Shown here: positions 35,959 to 45,652 of the stretch, piece after piece
Numbering within the stretch: the first letter of the stretch is position 1
How the letters are laid out: each line of letters begins with the position of its first letter
Assembly (NCBI RefSeq): GCF_000699505.1
Contig: NZ_CP007490.1
Coordinates: 1,116,001-1,180,000 of the forward strand
Length of the DNA: 64,000 nucleotides
DNA from: Rhodoluna lacicola
GTDB lineage: Bacteria; Actinomycetota; Actinomycetes; Actinomycetales; Microbacteriaceae
Direction of reading: 5' to 3'
Position numbers and translations under genes: made by a program
The notes under the pieces: generated by a model
Told to the model about the DNA's origin: nothing
The model's database searches: none
The model's input: only the letters and a program-made list of their open reading frames with translations

Positions 35959-36408
35959 TTATTCGAAGATCGACCGAATCTGTTCGGTATCCCCCGCATT
36001 TAACAGGATGTTTACAGCATCGTTATCCGATAGCAAGGTGGAGAGCTCGGCAAGCATCTCGATGTGTGAATTGTGGTCAATCGCACACAAACCAAAAACT
36101 AGTTCAACCGGGTCATTCGCATCGTTGCCGAAAACAATTGGCTCGGCAAGGGTGAGCAGACTTAGCCCAGTTGACAACACAAACTCCGATGGCTTGGCGT
36201 GCGCCAGAGCAATTCCTGGCGCTATGACAAAGTACGGCCCGTGCGAGTCCAGAACATCGACCATTGAAGCTGTGTATTCAGGAGTTGTCCTTCCGCTGGC
36301 AACAAGTAAGTCGCCGGCAAGTTCGATGGCGTGCTCACGATCCAGCGCGGCGGCCTTGACTCGAATTGAGTTGTCGGCAAACGCCTCAGCAAGCCTGCGC
36401 AGTGACAC
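35959..36408 (-). CDS. PTS EIIA component (fructose/mannitol-like IIA)
   Basis: A 149-residue EIIA-2 type phosphocarrier with the phosphohistidine H70 in APGIALAHAKP. The family usually has GIALPHA, so the Pro is replaced by Ala. The start is a GTG that overlaps the adenosine deaminase stop (TAGTG), so it is co-translated with add and followed by IIB. PTS enzyme I and HPr are not in the window. Confidence 0.88.
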   Translation of the reverse strand: MSLRRLAEAFADNSIRVKAAALDREHAIELAGDLLVASGRTTPEYTASMVDVLDSHGPYFVIAPGIALAHAKPSEFVLSTGLSLLTLAEPIVFGNDANDPVELVFGLCAIDHNSHIEMLAELSTLLSDNDAVNILLNAGDTEQIRSIFE

Positions 36409-37502
36409 TAACGACCAGCCTCGTTGAAACCTTCGCTAATCATTTCAATGAGCTCTTCACGGTCATCAATCGCCTGGAAGGCACCTTCGGCTGCATTGAT
36501 TTGGAAAATCTCTAGGTCCTCAAGCCCATATCCAAAGGTGTCAACCAAAAGTTCCATCTCGCGTGTAAGTGAAGTACCACTCATTAGGCGGTTATCGGTG
36601 TTTACGGTCACCTTGAAACCCAAGTCGTAAAGAATATCGAATGGGTGGTCGGCCATTGTCTCGCCAAGCAGCGAGATTGCGCCGGTTTGCAGATTAGAAG
36701 AAGGTGAGGTCTCAAGAACGATTCCACGATCGTGAACCCACTCGGCAACCGGACCAAGTACAACCAAGTCTGTCTCACCATCAGTGCGACTAAACATGAT
36801 GTCCTCAACGATGCGTACTCCGTGGCCTAGACGCAAAGCACGACCAGAAACAATTGCATCCTTGATACTTTCAATTCCGTCGGCCTCGCCCGCGTGCACG
36901 GTTACCGGGAACAACTCGCTAGCAAGGTAGTCAAAGGCAACCTTGTGGCGACTTGGCAAAAAGCCCTGCTCTGCCCCAGCGATATCGAACCCAACCACGC
37001 CATTGTTGCGGTGGCGCACGGCAAGTTCTGCAATTTCAAGACCGCGATCGGCGTGACGCATTGCTGTCACCAGCTGACCGGTACGAATGTATCCGCCCTG
37101 TTGCTCAACTAATTCCATGCCCTCTTCCAGACCGTCCTGGACCGCCTCAACGGTTTCATCAAGAGTTAGTCCACGAGTTAGGTGTTGCTCAGGAGCCCAG
37201 CGAATTTCACCGTAGATCACACCGTCGTTGGCAAGATCCAAAACGAATTCGCGAGCAACGCGAGTTAGGTGCTCACGCGTTTGCATCACAGCGGTGGTCA
37301 CATCAAATGTTTTTAGGTATTCAACCAGCGAACCAGAGTCAGCTGATTTCTCAAACCACTTGCGCAAATCTTTGGCGTTGTCGGCAGGAAGCGCTAAACC
37401 AATTTCGCTTGCCATCTCAACGATGCTCTGCGGGCGCAGGCCGCCATCTAGGTGATCATGCAGTGAAATTTTTGGCAACGAGCGAATGTCGAAGTTAGCC
37501 AT
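36408..37502 (-). CDS. add: Adenosine deaminase
   Basis: Zinc enzyme converting (deoxy)adenosine to (deoxy)inosine, which PNP can then split. Metal ligands H15 and H17 are in SLHDHLDGG, a further His lies in VTVHAGEADG with the catalytic Glu, and the conserved Asp pair lies in VNTDNRLMS. The length of 364 residues is normal. It sits in the cdd-deoA-add-IIA-IIB operon. Confidence 0.95.
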   Translation of the reverse strand: MANFDIRSLPKISLHDHLDGGLRPQSIVEMASEIGLALPADNAKDLRKWFEKSADSGSLVEYLKTFDVTTAVMQTREHLTRVAREFVLDLANDGVIYGEIRWAPEQHLTRGLTLDETVEAVQDGLEEGMELVEQQGGYIRTGQLVTAMRHADRGLEIAELAVRHRNNGVVGFDIAGAEQGFLPSRHKVAFDYLASELFPVTVHAGEADGIESIKDAIVSGRALRLGHGVRIVEDIMFSRTDGETDLVVLGPVAEWVHDRGIVLETSPSSNLQTGAISLLGETMADHPFDILYDLGFKVTVNTDNRLMSGTSLTREMELLVDTFGYGLEDLEIFQINAAEGAFQAIDDREELIEMISEGFNEAGR

Positions 37503-37519
37503 GAATGTTGCCTCTATTT

Positions 37520-38797
37520 CTATTTGATGCGTTCAAGCACAATCTTGCGCTCGGTAGCTGAAGGTTCAATCTTAAACGAACCTTCCAGTGCTTCCAAGGC
37601 TCTGTCGAAACGCTCGGGTTCATCAGTGTGCAGGGTCATCAATGGTGCCCCAGCCTCAACCTTCTGGCCCTGTTGCGCGTGCAAAGTGATTCCAGCGCCA
37701 AACTGCACATCGTCTTCTTTGCGCGCACGACCGGCGCCCAAACGCCAAGAGGCGGTACCAACCTGCAGCGCGTCCAGCTGTGACAAATAGCCCGATGCCG
37801 GAGCGGTCACGACGTGGTGCTCTCTAGCCTCAGGTAGTGCCGCGTCTGGGTCGCCGCCCTGGGCAGAAATCATTTGCCGCCACTTGTCCATGGCTCGGCC
37901 ATCTTTCAAAGCCGCAGCAACATCAACATCGCCCTTACCGGCCAGGCGCAGCATCTCTTGAGCCAGTTCGATGGTGATTTCAACCACGTCGGCTGGTCCG
38001 CCGCCAGCAAGAACTTCTAGTGATTCCTTTACCTCTAGCGCGTTACCGATTTCCAAACCAAGCGGCGTGGACATATCGGTGAGCAAAGCAGATGTGTTCA
38101 CTCCTGCGTCTTGACCAAGCTGCACCATCACCGTTGCAAGTTCTCGCGCGCGCTCTATGTTTTTCATAAAGGCACCAGAACCCACTTTCACATCCAAAAC
38201 TAGAGACGATGTGCCCTCGGCAATTTTTTTGGACATGATTGATGACGCGATTAGAGGGATTGCTTCTACCGTTCCGGTAACATCCCGCAGTGAATACAAC
38301 TTTCGATCCGCGGGTGCCAGACCTGAGCCGGCGGCGCAAATTACCGCACCCACATCGGCTAACTGCTGGTGGAATTCTTGGTTTGAAATTTGTGCGCGCC
38401 AACCCTTGATTGATTCAAGCTTGTCTAATGTGCCGCCGGTGTGACCAAGACCACGACCAGACAGTTGCGGCACCGCCACACCAAATACCGCCACCAACGG
38501 GGCAAGTGGCAAAGTTATTTTGTCGCCCACACCACCGGTTGAATGTTTGTCGGCAGTTGGTGCGCCCAGGCCTTCGTAGCTCAATCGCTCGCCCGAGGCA
38601 ATCATCGCCAAAGTCAGATCTTTGATTTCGCGGCGACTCATTCCGTTAAGCAAAATTGCCATGGCCATCGCAGACATCTGTTCGTCGGCTACTAATCCGG
38701 CGGTGTAGTTAGCAATCAACCAGTTAATTTGCTCTGTGCTGAGTTCACCCTTGTCGCGCTTGGTAACAATAAGTTCTGGCGCTGAAAAATTAGACAT
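37520..38797 (-). CDS. deoA: Thymidine/pyrimidine-nucleoside phosphorylase
   Basis: Phosphorolyses thymidine/deoxyuridine to base plus deoxyribose-1-phosphate. H85 and the Ser in ADKHSTGGVGDK match the family's active-site block. The three-domain length of 425 residues fits. Gene order cdd-deoA-add is that of a pyrimidine/purine deoxynucleoside salvage operon with the ABC importer upstream. Confidence 0.95.
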   Translation of the reverse strand: MSNFSAPELIVTKRDKGELSTEQINWLIANYTAGLVADEQMSAMAMAILLNGMSRREIKDLTLAMIASGERLSYEGLGAPTADKHSTGGVGDKITLPLAPLVAVFGVAVPQLSGRGLGHTGGTLDKLESIKGWRAQISNQEFHQQLADVGAVICAAGSGLAPADRKLYSLRDVTGTVEAIPLIASSIMSKKIAEGTSSLVLDVKVGSGAFMKNIERARELATVMVQLGQDAGVNTSALLTDMSTPLGLEIGNALEVKESLEVLAGGGPADVVEITIELAQEMLRLAGKGDVDVAAALKDGRAMDKWRQMISAQGGDPDAALPEAREHHVVTAPASGYLSQLDALQVGTASWRLGAGRARKEDDVQFGAGITLHAQQGQKVEAGAPLMTLHTDEPERFDRALEALEGSFKIEPSATERKIVLERIK

Positions 38798-38819
38798 TAA
38801 ATACTTTCTATATTTGCGA

Positions 38820-39248
38820 CTAGGCGCGTTCTTCTAAATCACGTGGGCCAAATGCATCCGGAATGACCTCGTCGATTGTTTTGAAACCCGATACGGTCTC
38901 CAGAATCATGCCTTTGGCAGAGTGCTCAAAAAGCAACTGGCGGCAACGCCCGCACGGCATCAAGATGTTTCCATGCCCATCGACGCAGGTGAAGGCAATT
39001 AACTTGGCTGGGCCCTTGCCCACAACGGCGGTCATTGCCAACTCGCTAACCAGTGAGCACTCAGCGCACAGGGTCAATCCGTAAGAGGCGTTCTCAACAT
39101 TGCAACCGGAGACTATCCTGCCGTCCTCGGTAAGTGCAGCAGCACCAACTGGAAACTTTGAATAAGGCACATAAGCCTTTTTCATTGCAGTGTTAGCTGC
39201 CTCGCGAAGCTGGTTCCAATTTGCCTCTGAAATTTTGGCGTCAGACAT
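38820..39248 (-). CDS. cdd: Cytidine deaminase
   Basis: Zinc-dependent, homotetrameric type, 142 residues. Zinc ligands are C61, C99 and C102, and the catalytic glutamate is E63 in the motif C-A-E; PCGRCRQLL is the second signature. It lies between the ABC permease and deoA genes, turning imported cytidine into uridine. Confidence 0.96.
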   Translation of the reverse strand: MSDAKISEANWNQLREAANTAMKKAYVPYSKFPVGAAALTEDGRIVSGCNVENASYGLTLCAECSLVSELAMTAVVGKGPAKLIAFTCVDGHGNILMPCGRCRQLLFEHSAKGMILETVSGFKTIDEVIPDAFGPRDLEERA

Positions 39249-39255
39249 TTGCGAC

Positions 39256-40482
39256 CTAACTCTTTATGTATGGCTTGCCCGTGGCAGCTGGCCCAGAAAC
39301 CTTGCCAACCAAACCGGCCACCGCAACAATAGTGAGCGCGTAAGGGAGCATCAAAAGGAATTGGCTTGGTACGTCTGATCCAATAATGCTCAACACCGAT
39401 TGCAGATTCTGTGCAAAACCAAACATCAGGGCGGCCAGCGTTGCCAGCAGCGGATTCCAGCGCCCAAAGATGAGCGCAGCCAAAGCAATGTAACCGGCCC
39501 CAGAGGTCATTTCTTTACTGAACGAGCCAACCGCGCCAAGGGTAAAGAAGGCGCCGCCAAGACCAGCCAGCGCGCCACCCAGCATCACGCTGATGTAGCG
39601 GGTGCGGTAAACCTTGATGCCTACTGTGTCGGCGGCCTTAGGGTACTCACCAACCGCACGAAGGCGCAAACCCCATCGGGTTTTGAACAGTGCAATGTAA
39701 ACCACAGCAACCGCGGCATACATCAAGTACACGATTAGCGTTTGCGAAAACAGCAGCGGACCAATGATTGGAATCTGCGAGAGCAAAGGAATATCAATCT
39801 GATCAAAACGTTCTGGCTGATTCAGTGCAATTAGGTCACGGGCCATAACCGTGGAATAGAAGAAGCTGGTCAAACCAATCACCAACACGTTAACCACCAC
39901 ACCAACGATGATCTGATCAACCACGTACTTGATGCTAAAGACGGCAAGTACTCCGGCAACGAGTGCACCGCTGATGGCAGCCGCAAGCAAACCAATCGTC
40001 AAACTGTGCGTGATGGATGTAATCAACGCAGAGGCAAATGCTCCGGCTAAAAGTTGACCCTCGATGGCAATGTTTACAACTCCAACGCGCTCAGAGAGCA
40101 CACCGGCCAAGGCACCAAAAATCAGTGGCACGGCCAGGGCAAGCGACCCCTGCAACGTGGTTGTTAGTGGGAACATCTGACCCACAAACATGACAATCAA
40201 AATTTGCTGAACCAATACGAAGGCAAAAATTGCTGTGAGCCAGAGCGGGGTTTTCTTGCGCTGCAGCGAAAGCCACCAGGTTGCCGCGGTGGCTAAAACG
40301 GCAATCAGCGAAACAATCCAAGAGGCACCGGCAACTGGAATTGCCGCGTCAGGGATTGCGAATAATTCCTTACCCGCGTTGAAACTAAATAGCGTTGTTC
40401 CGGCTGGCGCGGTGATTGAAAGCCATAAGCTGATCAGCGCAAAAAGGGTGAAAGCAATTGGAGTTTTGAAAGAGCGCTTCAT
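39256..40482 (-). CDS. Nucleoside ABC transporter permease 2
   Basis: Polytopic membrane protein of 408 residues, with the branched-chain-amino-acid-type ABC permease pattern. Around residues 110-150 a FGALAGVLSERVGVVNIAIEGQLLAGAF block is typical of the BmpA/NupPQ system. It overlaps the previous permease by one base (TAATG) and precedes cdd by 7 bp. Confidence 0.9.
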   Translation of the reverse strand: MKRSFKTPIAFTLFALISLWLSITAPAGTTLFSFNAGKELFAIPDAAIPVAGASWIVSLIAVLATAATWWLSLQRKKTPLWLTAIFAFVLVQQILIVMFVGQMFPLTTTLQGSLALAVPLIFGALAGVLSERVGVVNIAIEGQLLAGAFASALITSITHSLTIGLLAAAISGALVAGVLAVFSIKYVVDQIIVGVVVNVLVIGLTSFFYSTVMARDLIALNQPERFDQIDIPLLSQIPIIGPLLFSQTLIVYLMYAAVAVVYIALFKTRWGLRLRAVGEYPKAADTVGIKVYRTRYISVMLGGALAGLGGAFFTLGAVGSFSKEMTSGAGYIALAALIFGRWNPLLATLAALMFGFAQNLQSVLSIIGSDVPSQFLLMLPYALTIVAVAGLVGKVSGPAATGKPYIKS

Positions 40483-41675
40483 TATGCTGCAACTCCCTTT
40501 GACTCAGGCTTAACAGCTTTCTTAGCTGACTTCTTTTCTGGATCCCGCAAACCAAACATCAATCGCACCAGTGGAGGCGCGGCGATGAACAGCACCACCA
40601 GTGACTGCACGATCAAGACGATGTCGATTGGCACTTTTTGGTTTGCCTGCATAATTACCGCTCCGGCACGAAGTGCACCAAACAATATTCCAGCGGCCAA
40701 AACACCAAGTGGTTTTGATCTGCCAAGCAGCGCAACCGTGATGGCATCAAAGCCAAAGCTGGCGGCAACACTTGGAGTCAAAAATTTTTCGGCGCCAAGC
40801 ACCTGCGAGGTTCCAGCCAGGCCGGCCAGTGCTCCAGAGATTGCCATCACCAAGATGTAGTTGAAGCCAATGTTGATTCCGGCAACTTTTGCTGCATTTG
40901 GGTTGTGTCCAAGCGCACGGAACTGGAATCCAACCGATGAACGGTTCAGCAACCACCACACGGTTGCCACCATCGCAAGCATCACAAAGAACGAAGCATT
41001 AATGCGGAAGTTATCACCCATGAAGCGCCAGTATTTTGCGCTTTCAACAATCTCTGGTGAGATCGGGTTTGTGGCTCCGGGTGCCTGAAAAAGCGGAGTA
41101 GTCAAAACATAGAAGAGCAGCAATCCGGCGATGTAGTTCATCATGATGGTGACGATTACTTCATTGGCCCCGGTGGCAGCCTTCAAAAATCCAACAAATC
41201 CACCAAAGAGCGCCGAGGCAACTACGCCGGCGAAAACCGCGAGTGGCAGGTGAATGTATGCCGGCAGGTCAAAGCTGAAGCCAACCCAAGCCGCCCCCAT
41301 GGCACCAAAAATAATCTGGCCGGTTCCACCGATGTTGAAAAGCCCCGAGCGGAAGGCAACTGCCATGCCCAGACCCGCAAGGGTTATGGGTGTTGCATAA
41401 GACAGGGTCTCGGTGAGTGGCTTGATCATGCCGATGGTGTCGAGAGCTTTGTAGTTGAAAATCGAACCGCGGAACAGTGCGTCGTAAGCACCAAACACCG
41501 AGTTCCAAACCGCTAAAAAGAAATCCGCCGGTCTTGCGAACAGGTAGCCGGCCGCTGTTTGAACATTTTCATTGGCAAAGGCGATCAACAAACCACCGAT
41601 GATGAACGAAGCCAATACCGCTAGCACCGTGACCAGCGCGCTGGGATTGAATATCTGCTTGATTAATTTGTTCAT
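40482..41675 (-). CDS. Nucleoside ABC transporter permease 1
   Basis: Second integral permease (397 residues) with about ten helices and the conserved FRSGLFNIGGTGQIIFGAMGA-like block near 110. It overlaps the ATPase gene (ATGA). The C-terminal tail is lysine rich. Together with permease 2 it forms the membrane channel for the importer. Confidence 0.9.
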   Translation of the reverse strand: MNKLIKQIFNPSALVTVLAVLASFIIGGLLIAFANENVQTAAGYLFARPADFFLAVWNSVFGAYDALFRGSIFNYKALDTIGMIKPLTETLSYATPITLAGLGMAVAFRSGLFNIGGTGQIIFGAMGAAWVGFSFDLPAYIHLPLAVFAGVVASALFGGFVGFLKAATGANEVIVTIMMNYIAGLLLFYVLTTPLFQAPGATNPISPEIVESAKYWRFMGDNFRINASFFVMLAMVATVWWLLNRSSVGFQFRALGHNPNAAKVAGINIGFNYILVMAISGALAGLAGTSQVLGAEKFLTPSVAASFGFDAITVALLGRSKPLGVLAAGILFGALRAGAVIMQANQKVPIDIVLIVQSLVVLFIAAPPLVRLMFGLRDPEKKSAKKAVKPESKGVAA

Positions 41676-43171
41676 GCGCTGATACCTGCCATCATCTGAC
41701 CCAAAACCGACCGTGAGGTGTTCGATGGCACAACGCCAACTACTTTTCCGCGATACATAACGGCGATGCGGTCCCCCAGTTGGGTGGCCTCATCAAGTTC
41801 GGTGGCCACAATCAAGACCGGAATTCCAGCGTCGCGGGTCGCCACAATTTGCTCGTGCACAAATTCGATTGAGCCAACATCAAGACCGCGGGTTGGCTGT
41901 GAGGCCACCAACAGACGAAGTTCGCGCGACAGCTCTCTTGCCAAGACAACTTTTTGCTGGTTTCCGCCGGAAAGCTGAGACGCGGTGGAATCAATTCCCT
42001 GAGCGCGGATATCAAACTGCTTTAGCTTCTCTTGAGCAAACTTTTTCAAGAAGTCCAACTGCAAGCTGATTCCTTTGGCAAAAGGCTTTCGGTCACTTCT
42101 GTCGAGCATCAAGTTTTCAGCAATGGTGAATTCTGCAACCAGGCCATCCTCGGTTCGGTCCTCGGGCACAAAACCTACACCCAAGTCCAAAACCTGTTTC
42201 ACGTTCTTGCCGATTAGCTCTTTGCCATCCAGCTCAATCGAGCCTGCGGTCTTACCGTGCATTCCAATGATTGCTTCGGTCAGCTCAGTTTGACCATTGC
42301 CCTGCACACCGGCGATAACTAGAATCTCGCCCTCGTGAATTTCAAGATTCACATCGTCGAGCACCTTGGTGCCGGCGTGATTCCAGGCTGAAAGATTTGT
42401 AATTTTGAATGTTGCCTTACCTGGTTTGGCCACACCCTTTTCAACATCAAGATCAACGGCTCGTCCCACCATCATTGAGGCCAGTTCATTTGCAGATGAC
42501 TTAGGGCTTGCCTCGCCAACAATCTTGCCAAGGCGAATCACTGTGATCTTGTCGGCAACTTCTTTTACTTCGCGAAGCTTGTGGGTGATGAACACAATTG
42601 CTTTGCCCTCGCTGCGCAATTGCTTCATGATTGCCATCAACTCGTCGGTTTCCTGCGGTGTCAGCACCGCAGTTGGCTCATCAAATACCAAAACCTGGGC
42701 ATCACCCATCAGGGCCTTGATGATTTCTACGCGCTGCTGAACACCAACCGGTAGGTCACCAACGATTGCATCGGGGTCTACTTCAAAACCAAAGCGGTCA
42801 GAAATTTCACGAACCTGCTTGCGCGCGGTTTCAAGATCAAGCAGGCCACCAAACTTGGTTGGCTCATGACCAAGAATCACATTTTCGGCAACGGTAAAAA
42901 CCGGAATAAGCATGAAGTGCTGGTGGACCATGCCAATTCCCGCGGCCATGGCATCACCGGGTCCGGCAAATTTAACGACCTTATCGTCAATCAAAATTTC
43001 TCCGCCGTCGGCCTGGTACAAGCCGTAAAGCACGTTCATCAGGGTTGACTTGCCGGCACCGTTTTCGCCAAGCAGGCAGTGGATTTGCCCCGGCTCTGCA
43101 ACCAGGTTGACATTATCGTTGGCAGTCATCGCACCAAAGCGCTTGGTGATGCCTCGGAGTTCCAGCTTCAT
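41672..43171 (-). CDS. Nucleoside ABC transporter ATPase (two nucleotide-binding domains)
   Basis: Sugar/nucleoside-type ABC ATPase of 499 residues with two domains in tandem. Domain 1: Walker A GENGAGKST (about 35-43), Walker B VLVFDEPTAVL, near residue 160. Domain 2: a degenerate Walker A (AGVQGNGQTELT), then signature LSGGNQQKVVLAREL. The degenerate second site is usual for this family. Gene order BmpA-ATPase-permease-permease matches nucleoside uptake systems such as B. subtilis NupNOPQ. Confidence 0.95.
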   Translation of the reverse strand: MKLELRGITKRFGAMTANDNVNLVAEPGQIHCLLGENGAGKSTLMNVLYGLYQADGGEILIDDKVVKFAGPGDAMAAGIGMVHQHFMLIPVFTVAENVILGHEPTKFGGLLDLETARKQVREISDRFGFEVDPDAIVGDLPVGVQQRVEIIKALMGDAQVLVFDEPTAVLTPQETDELMAIMKQLRSEGKAIVFITHKLREVKEVADKITVIRLGKIVGEASPKSSANELASMMVGRAVDLDVEKGVAKPGKATFKITNLSAWNHAGTKVLDDVNLEIHEGEILVIAGVQGNGQTELTEAIIGMHGKTAGSIELDGKELIGKNVKQVLDLGVGFVPEDRTEDGLVAEFTIAENLMLDRSDRKPFAKGISLQLDFLKKFAQEKLKQFDIRAQGIDSTASQLSGGNQQKVVLARELSRELRLLVASQPTRGLDVGSIEFVHEQIVATRDAGIPVLIVATELDEATQLGDRIAVMYRGKVVGVVPSNTSRSVLGQMMAGISA

Positions 43172-43259
43172 CGCTATTTCCCGTTTCGTGTCTGCGTTTT
43201 TTCACGCGTGAATTTCAGTCTAACTCGGCAACTTCACCACGAATGCCAGTAAAAAACCA

Positions 43260-43297
43260 AAAAAGTTGGGGGCCGATTTCTCGACCCCCAACTTTTT
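43260..43297. terminator. Strong terminator between bmpA and its transporter genes
   Basis: A perfect 13-bp stem: AAAAAGTTGGGGG (43260-43272) with CCCCCAACTTTTT (43285-43297), a 12-nt loop and T-runs on both strands. Placed between bmpA (stop 43310) and the ATPase (start 43171), it would cut many transcripts after the binding protein and so keep it in excess over the transporter. Confidence 0.85.
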
Positions 43298-43309
43298 ATT
43301 TAGCGTTTT

Positions 43310-44389
43310 TTAGTAAGAAGACTTTACGTCGATCTTGCCTGAAACGATGTCAGCCTCTAGAGCAGCAACTTCGTCAGCAAGGCCTGCGCCCCACTTAGCT
43401 TCGTGCTCTGGTGAGATTCCAACACCCTTGTTGGCTAGGGTTCCAACGTAAATGTCTTCGCCACCCTTGAAGGTGCCCTCTAGGCCAGCCTTGATGGTTT
43501 CGAAGATTGCAACGCTCATGTTCTTCTGAACTGAGGTCAAGATCAGTGACTTGAACTCATCGAACTTAGGAGCCTTGTACCAGTCGGTGTCAACACCGAT
43601 TACGTACACGCCCTCAGCCTCTAGAGCTGCCTGGCCTGAACCTAGACCAACTGGACCAGCAACAGGCATGATCACGTCAGCGCCCTGCTTGATGAAGTTA
43701 GCTGAAACGGTCTTACCCTTTGCAACGTCTGAGAAGTCACCGGTCATGGTCCACTTTGACTGGTCGTCGCCGTCAGTTCCTAGAACCTTAACCTTTGCAC
43801 CCTTAACTTCGTTGTAGTGAGCAACTCCCTGCTTGAAGCCATCCATGAAGATGGTCACTGATGGGTATGGAGCTCCACCAAATGTGGCAACCTTGCCAGT
43901 CTTTGATGTTCCCGCTGCTACGTAACCTGCAAGGAATGCAGCTTCTGCGGTGTCAAACAAAAGTGGCTTTACGTTGTCTACGTACTTAGTGCTGAAATCA
44001 GGGTTGCTAAGTGCGGTGTCAACTGGTGCGAAGTTCACTGAAGGGTTTGCTGCTGATGCAACATCGGTTGCTGCTGCAAGTGCGAAACCAACTGGAACGA
44101 TCATGTTGCAACCTTCGGCAACCATCGCGTCAACGTTTGGCTGGTAGTCGGTGCCTGATTCTGACTGAGCTTCAGCTGACTGAACTCCTAGAACAGCAAT
44201 CGCTTCCTTAAGACCGTTGTATGCCTCTTCGTTGAATGAGCCGTCATCGAAACCGCCCTCGTCAGAGACCATGCAGGCCTTGTAATCAACTGGAGTAACG
44301 GTTGGTTCAGCTGGAGCTGATGCACAACCTGCAAGAGTTAGACCCGCAACAGATGCAAGTGCTAGACCCTTAAGAATGTTCTTATTCAA
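43310..44389 (-). CDS. bmpA: BmpA-type nucleoside-binding lipoprotein
   Basis: Substrate-binding lipoprotein (359 residues) of the purine nucleoside type. The lipobox LTLAGC ends at C22. The mature part has the DEGGFDDGSFNEEAYNGL-type opening of the BMP/PnrA family. Its start is a TTG (44387-44389), supported by a strong AGGAGG 7 nt upstream; no ATG is closer. It heads the importer operon, and a terminator after it suggests partial readthrough. A hairpin lies in its leader. Confidence 0.93.
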   Translation of the reverse strand: MNKNILKGLALASVAGLTLAGCASAPAEPTVTPVDYKACMVSDEGGFDDGSFNEEAYNGLKEAIAVLGVQSAEAQSESGTDYQPNVDAMVAEGCNMIVPVGFALAAATDVASAANPSVNFAPVDTALSNPDFSTKYVDNVKPLLFDTAEAAFLAGYVAAGTSKTGKVATFGGAPYPSVTIFMDGFKQGVAHYNEVKGAKVKVLGTDGDDQSKWTMTGDFSDVAKGKTVSANFIKQGADVIMPVAGPVGLGSGQAALEAEGVYVIGVDTDWYKAPKFDEFKSLILTSVQKNMSVAIFETIKAGLEGTFKGGEDIYVGTLANKGVGISPEHEAKWGAGLADEVAALEADIVSGKIDVKSSY

Positions 44390-44396
44390 TTAGATT

Positions 44397-44402
44397 CCTC
44401 CT
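44397..44402 (-). promoter_or_regulatory. Strong ribosome-binding site of bmpA (TTG start)
   Basis: AGGAGG on the minus strand, 7 nt before the TTG. It is the evidence for a TTG start. Confidence 0.85.
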
Positions 44403-44408
44403 GGAATA

Positions 44409-44433
44409 ACGACGAGTGGCTCTCACTCATCGT
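44409..44433 (-). promoter_or_regulatory. Stem-loop in the bmpA leader
   Basis: ACGACGAGTG and CACTCATCGT form a 10-bp stem with one G-T pair and a 5-nt loop, lying 6 nt upstream of the bmpA ribosome site. It may stabilise the mRNA or regulate translation. It does not match any riboswitch I know. Confidence 0.4.
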
Positions 44434-44533
44434 TGCCGTTTCAGCCTATCTCGCTGGGCAGGGGCACATTGACGACAAGCGGGGTTAGTACCAAAAGTTA
44501 ATCGAGTCGCAACAATTTCGTGATTATTGAGAA

Positions 44534-45652
44534 TCAGAGAACGTCGGAATGGCCAGTGGCCTTCAACGCATCAACCAAACTCTTGACTCGCTGAGCGTGC
44601 TCTTTGGTGGTCACCAACAGCGCATCCGGGGTGTCCACAACAATGATGTCTTCAACACCGATGAGCGCGATCAGGCGATCGGTATCCGAAACCAGGATGC
44701 CGCTTGAACTATCGGCCAATACCTTGGCGTTACCTAAGACGGCAAGGTTGCCGCGACGACCCTGTGACTGCAATTCTGCAATCGCCGCGAAGTCACCTAC
44801 ATCGTGCCAAGAAAAACTGGCCGGAATCACGGCAACTAAGCCGGCTGCTGCCGCTGGCTCGGCCACCGAGTAATCAATAGCCACCTTCTTTAGGGTTGGC
44901 CAAATCTTTTCAATTGCAGCCTTGCGGTTATCGGTGTCCCACTCGGCTGCTAATTCCATAATTGATGCGTGTAGCGCTGGCTCTGATTTAGCCAACTGCT
45001 CAAGCAGCAGCGCGGCTGGAGCGATGAACATACCGGCGTTCCACAGGTACTGCCCCGAGTCCACGTACTTGCGAGCCTTGGCAATGTTTGGCTTTTCAAC
45101 GAACTTGATCACGTGGCGGGCCTCTGGCGCACCGGTAACTCCAAGCTCATCGCCGGATTTGATATAACCAAAACCAACAGATGGCTCGGTGGGCTCGATT
45201 CCGATGGTCACGATTTTTCCGGTGGCGGCAACGAGAACTGCCTCGCGCACGGTTTTGTGGAACTGCTCGTCTTCTGTGATTACGTGATCTGCGGCAAAGG
45301 AACCAACAATCACATCTGGTTCCCGGTTCATCAAAATGGCTGCGGCGAGCGCGATCGCAGCGGTGGAATCCTTTGGTGAAAGTTCCAGCACCAGGTTGTC
45401 AGTAGAGAGGTCTTCAATCTGCTCAAGCACGGCCGACTTGTGAACTTTGCCGGTGACCACGAGAATTCGTTCCTTGCCGGCTATCGGGGTTAAGCGATCC
45501 CAGGTGTCCTGCAGCAGGGTCTGACCTGAACCAGTTAGGTCGTGTAAAAACTTTGGGGCCGAGGCACGAGAAAGTGGCCAGAGTCGGCTACCGATACCGC
45601 CGGCGGGGATGATGCTGAAGAATCGATCCAGTGGATCTCGCTGAGTAGTCAT
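44534..45652 (-). CDS. manC: Mannose-1-phosphate guanylyltransferase
   Basis: GTP + mannose-1-phosphate to GDP-mannose. The nucleotidyl-transfer loop IIPAGGIGSRLWPLSRAS lies near the N-terminus, with SFAADHVI and VEKPN motifs following. The ATG at 45652 gives 372 residues, the normal single-domain size (no fused isomerase); an in-frame ATG at 45826 would overlap sdhC and is rejected. It completes the ManA-ManB-ManC set. It is divergent from sdhC. Confidence 0.92.
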   Translation of the reverse strand: MTTQRDPLDRFFSIIPAGGIGSRLWPLSRASAPKFLHDLTGSGQTLLQDTWDRLTPIAGKERILVVTGKVHKSAVLEQIEDLSTDNLVLELSPKDSTAAIALAAAILMNREPDVIVGSFAADHVITEDEQFHKTVREAVLVAATGKIVTIGIEPTEPSVGFGYIKSGDELGVTGAPEARHVIKFVEKPNIAKARKYVDSGQYLWNAGMFIAPAALLLEQLAKSEPALHASIMELAAEWDTDNRKAAIEKIWPTLKKVAIDYSVAEPAAAAGLVAVIPASFSWHDVGDFAAIAELQSQGRRGNLAVLGNAKVLADSSSGILVSDTDRLIALIGVEDIIVVDTPDALLVTTKEHAQRVKSLVDALKATGHSDVL

